Shown here in pieces: positions 60,988 through 64,000 of a DNA stretch of 64,000 nt. Origin of the DNA: Progne subis subis. Lineage: Eukaryota > Chordata > Aves > Passeriformes > Hirundinidae. Location: assembly GCA_022316685.1 (NCBI GenBank), contig JAKJHU010000993.1, positions 62,001 to 126,000 of the forward strand, read 5' to 3'. Under the pieces are notes generated by a model. It saw nothing but the letters and a program-made list of their open reading frames with translations. It did no database searches and was not told where the DNA came from. The translations under genes and the position numbers were made by a program. Positions within the stretch are counted from its first letter, which is position 1. Every line of letters starts with the position of its first letter.

Positions 60988-62248
60988 TGTCTTGGTTTGA
61001 AAAGACAGGTATCTGCTAGGGAGAGGCAGGCCTCTCTAGGAATGGGGAATTTTAATCCTTCTCTCCGTGTTATTATAATTTGGAAGATTAAAAAAAACCT
61101 TTTCAGTCAGAGCTATGGGGAAAGGAATAACAGTCCTTTACTAGTAAATATAACAGGACAGACAAACAACAACAGCAATTATAATAATAATAGAACCAAG
61201 AACCCTGAGGGGCTTTGTCTCACAAGTCCCAGGCAGTCTGATTTTTCGGGATCCTGAGAGCACTAAACTGAAACGGTGCAAACTCCGGCGCTGATGGATG
61301 GAAACGGTGGGTTGTCCCCGCAGGCAGGGGGGTGTCCTGGCAGGCAAAGTGAGCAGTGCTGGAGAAGCTGCGGCAGCTGGACCCGGGCTGACCTAAAATC
61401 CAGCAGGGCAGGTGAAAAAAACTCTGAATTCCTGAGTGCTCCAACAGATGATAGAATTCTCAGGACCGAACCCCTCCGTTAACTGTGGAATCCATGCAGC
61501 TACTAGTCACTTGACCGTCCTCCCCGGAAAAAACTGAGAGCCGAAAAAGCACCCCCACCCTCAGCTCCCGGGAGCCTTTACCTCCCCCTAAACTAAGTGA
61601 TCCACACCTTTTGTCCGGGTTAAGCACTGTGAAAAACGCTAATCACTTGTTTTTAAAATTTTAAAAGTTTAATAGTAAATAAGATGGTTATAAAAATAGA
61701 ATTAGAGTAAAAAATTGAACAATTAGGGTTAGGACAATATGAGACAATAAAAACAAAGTTACAGACGTCTGGGTGCCTCTCTGAGCAAAAAGCTCCGAAG
61801 AAGGACCCCTGTTAACAAAGGATTATCTCTTAAAAGCAATAGCCTGTTGAATATTCATACATGATGCATAAATTTCATTCAAACAAAGAATTGTCTCTGG
61901 TTAATATCACTTTTTTTCCTTTAATCTCTATGGCATCCACAAGGCTGAGCGAGGCAGGAGGAGTTGGTCTCTTCTGATAAGGAAGTAGTAAATTCTTTTT
62001 CTCTGAAAGATTTACGTTTTCCTGTGGTTGGTACATAAAAACTACATTTTAACTACAAAACTACATTTACTATACTATCAAACTATTAATACAACATTTA
62101 CAATTAATACAACATAATACATATAGTAAATATCTTGCGTAGAGCCATATAATATGCACTTTTCACAAGCACCCTTTAACTATCAGTATTTAGTCTCCTA
62201 GCAACTTATGGGGGGGGAAAATTCCAAAGGAAAACTTAACCCCCAACA
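60988..62248 (-). mobile_element. Solo LTR (family A), antisense, nested and itself interrupted
   Basis: Starts TGTCTTGGTTTGAAAAGACA and ends TTAACCCCCAACA. It is flanked by GGGTT at 60983-60987 and 62249-62253 (5-bp duplication). It is the same LTR as 6129-6826, but 1261 bp long because of the insertion at 61628-62166. Without that insertion it is about 716 bp. Confidence 0.88.
61628..62166. mobile_element. Innermost insertion, 539 bp, TGTGAAAA...TTTTCA ends
   Basis: Begins TGTGAAAAACGCTAATC and ends GCACTTTTCAC. It is flanked by AAGCAC at 61622-61627 and 62167-62172. The uninterrupted family A copies show a single AAGCAC at this point, which proves the insertion. The ends form a short inverted repeat (TGTGAAAA and TTTTCACA). 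AT-rich, with no coding capacity. It could be a solo LTR or a short non-autonomous element. The exact right end is ambiguous by one base. Confidence 0.72.
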
Positions 62249-62490
62249 GGGTTTAATTGTCCAATTACAGCTTCAGGTTGTGAGGTTCCATCCTTCTTGT
62301 TCCTCCCTTCAGTCTACCGTTGTTTGTGTTTTTGGACTGAAAGCTGTCCTTGGTCTCCAGCAGGAAAAGAATTTGTTTTGTCTACCTACTCTGTGAAGAG
62401 AGCTTACTGGCACTTAATATGAGGCTCAGAGCTACGTCCCTAGGCAGCACAGAATCTGAAAATATGAAAGCTAAAGCTTAAGGCATCACA

Positions 62491-62849
62491 ACCTAGCAAA
62501 GGTGTTCAGGGTGCCAGAAGCAGCTGTGCTTTGGTGCCAATTACTTATGAGGCAGCTCAAACACCTTCATAAGCTGCAGGAATCTTTTTCTGGGTTGGGG
62601 TATAGCTGGTCTCAGATCCTTTTATATCCCTGACTCCAGAACCTGAGTGGTCGTCCTCGAGTCTCCCCAGGTCCCTTCTGCCAGAGGCTCCAGGAAGTAC
62701 CATTCTCCCTGGCTGCAGTGTAGAGCACTTTCTTCACATCCTGCCCTGTTCTGACTGGCCCAAGGGCTACTGCATGGGCAATTTCCTGCTTAATTTGTTT
62801 GAATGCTTGTTGTTGTTCGGGGCCCCACTGGAAATCATTTCTCTTTCCT
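62491..62849 (-). pseudogene. Endogenous retroviral pol fragment (RT connection to RNase H)
   Basis: On the minus strand: NDFQWGPEQQQAFKQIKQEI, then ALGPVRTGQDVKKVLYTAA, WSLWQKGPGE, PLRFWSQGYK. After stops it continues as VIGTKAQLLLAP up to 62491. This is the thumb/connection and the beginning of RNase H of a retroviral polymerase. The continuous open part is 62612-62849. It is the direct continuation of the pol fragment at 63602-64000, separated by an LTR insertion. Confidence 0.75.
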
Positions 62850-62854
62850 GTCAC

Positions 62855-63596
62855 TGTCTTGGTTTGGAGACAAATTCTAGGAGAAGAACGCTCTAAAATG
62901 AGTGTTTTTCTCTAAAGAGAGAGGGCTTCAATAACTCCCTTTTCTTCTGCCAGTGAGAGAAATGGATACCAGGGGATGAAAACGAAAAACAAAGGAAAAC
63001 TTTATTAACAAAGCACAGGAAAAAAAGAAAATTGAACCTTACACCCCGCTCACACCTCACCATGTGGCTGAGAGGCAAAGATGGTGACTGACCGTCTTTG
63101 TCTCTGCAAAGGGAAGAAAACAAAGTTCACAAAGCGGCTAGGAACCTGTTGGATTTCTGGCATGGGTCTTCTTCTCACTGCCAGCAAAGTTGGTGGAGTT
63201 TAATGTCCCTTCTTTCTCTGGCTCAGTGTTTCCAGGGTTTGGACCAGCCAGAGCGGCCTGGCAGGCTCCCTGGACCAGAGAGAAAAAAAATAACAAAAAA
63301 AACCCTGCCAAACAGATTTGCTGGTGAAAAGCTTCCAGGCCAGGGGAAGGGAAAAAAAACCCAGAAGCTTTTTGCCTAAGTTGGTGAAAATTAATTCAGC
63401 AAAAAAAGGCAATGAAATAACAATCCATGTAGCTGCCAACCTTGCTGGAGAGAGAGAGAGGTTGAACAGAGCCCTGTCAGCAGGAGCCCAAGGCTCCCCC
63501 CCCCCCCCCCCCCATCCATCTTAAAGCTACAGTAGTTGTTTTCTGAGCATAAAGCAGACAGAGAATAAAGCACCATCATAAAATCACCCCAAGACA
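62855..63596 (-). mobile_element. Solo LTR, 742 bp, inserted in pol
   Basis: Starts TGTCTTGGTTTGGAGAC and ends ATCACCCCAAGACA. It is flanked by GTCAC at 62850-62854 and 63597-63601 (perfect 5-bp duplication). The ends form an 8-bp inverted repeat, TGTCTTGG/CCAAGACA. On the minus strand an AATAAAGTTTTCC signal lies near 63000. A C run of about 18 is at 63496-63513. It splits the pol frame on either side. Confidence 0.9.
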
Positions 63597-63601
63597 GTCA
63601 C

Positions 63602-64000
63602 AAGATAAAGAGGGTTTACAATCGTGCTGTACTCCAGGATATGCATCCTCCAAAAGCCCACGACTCCCAGAAAAGATGGAGTTTTCTTCTTGTTGGTAGA
63701 TAGGGACATAGTGGTGATTTTGTTGATTACCTCTGTCGGGATCTGGCAATGTCCATCTTGTCACATGATTCCTAGAAAATGAATTTCTTGAGCAGGTCCC
63801 TTTAACCTTACTTTGCCTAATGGCAAAACTAGCTTTCAGCAGAATTTGGATAATCTTCTCTCCTTTCTCGAAGACTTCTCCTGCTGTGTTCCCCCATATG
63901 ATAATGTAATCTATATTCTGTAGATGTTCCAGAGCCTTGCCCTTTTCCAATGCAGTCTGGATCAGCCCATTGCAGATGGTGGGACTGTGCTTCCACCCCT
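63602..64000 (-). pseudogene. Endogenous retroviral pol fragment (reverse transcriptase)
   Basis: On the minus strand: ALEHLQNIDYIIIWGN, VFEKGEKIIQILLKASFAI, QSKVKGTC, and after a frameshift GLLEDAYPG-like residues near the LTR junction. The block NIDYIIIWGN sits where the catalytic YxDD motif belongs, and the second Asp is Tyr, so the enzyme would be dead even without the frame breaks. The fragment runs out of the window. A FWR-IP-type segment across the shift hints at a class III (ERVL-like) polymerase, with moderate confidence. Confidence 0.72.

Larger units (their letters stand above)
60791..62490 (-). mobile_element. LTR (outer), antisense, split by nested LTRs
   Basis: Two separated pieces, 60791-60987 and 62249-62490, read as one LTR on the minus strand. 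The high-coordinate piece (minus-strand start TGTGATGCCTTAAGC) ends in ATTGGACAATTAAACCC. The low-coordinate piece continues with AATATGCAAATGGTCC, a TTATAAAAATG promoter box (near 60955), and TCAATAAACTATTC (near 60850). It ends AACCACA. It abuts pol sequence at 62491, so it may be the 3' LTR of that provirus after a large deletion. Confidence 0.68.

Noticed and set aside
1..64000. Bias of LTRs against the NIPBL transcription strand
   Set aside because: I count about 13 antisense and 8 sense LTRs with clear orientation, which is compatible with chance.
1..64000. tRNA, rRNA, microRNA, CRISPR or phage-type systems
   Set aside because: None seen. No cloverleaf-like or array-like structure, and the content is entirely vertebrate intron and retroelement.

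Overview
This window looks like a stretch of a songbird (passerine) nuclear genome. It is AT-rich intronic DNA full of CR1 LINE copies and short LTRs bounded by TG...CA. The one recognisable host gene is NIPBL (Nipped-B-like, the cohesin loader subunit), read on the + strand. By human-avian synteny NIPBL is expected on the avian Z chromosome; that is knowledge, not something seen here.

Only three NIPBL exons are visible. They are the exon with the start codon (25324-25467), the next coding exon (27137-27302) and a 633-nt exon (52931-53563) that matches exon 9 of the mammalian gene. The exons expected between them (4-8, about 640 nt of coding sequence) cannot be found. The only break in the sequence is a run of exactly 100 N at 30496-30595, a typical placeholder for a gap of unknown length, and it falls inside an endogenous retrovirus. 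Exon 3 and exon 9 are in incompatible splice phases, so the exons are more likely lost to the assembly than absent from the gene. Positions 1-25323 are intron 1 sequence, and the window ends inside intron 9.

Nearly everything else is retroelement. (a) CR1 LINEs: about a dozen pieces. Two are nearly complete: 36700-40835 on + and 46175-50880 on -. Both carry remnants of ORF1 (esterase-like domain) and ORF2 (endonuclease and reverse transcriptase), broken by stops and frameshifts. (b) LTR elements: about two dozen, mostly solo LTRs. For many of them I could read a 5- or 6-bp target-site duplication directly. One superfamily appears six times: 6129, 8777, 20290, 23050, 60988, and the 5' LTR of a provirus at 27857. 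That provirus keeps a tRNA-Lys-like primer binding site and an uninterrupted 375-codon gag-like ORF before it runs into the gap. (c) The right end (60791-64000) is a nest of insertions: a degraded pol gene split by one LTR and followed by another LTR, which is split by a third element that is itself split by a fourth.

I found no RNA gene, CRISPR, operon or bacterial-type system, and no convincing unknown protein-coding gene. The most useful observations are the probable assembly loss of NIPBL exons 4-8, the open gag-like ORF, and several nested or chimeric retroelement structures whose order of insertion can be read from the sequence.
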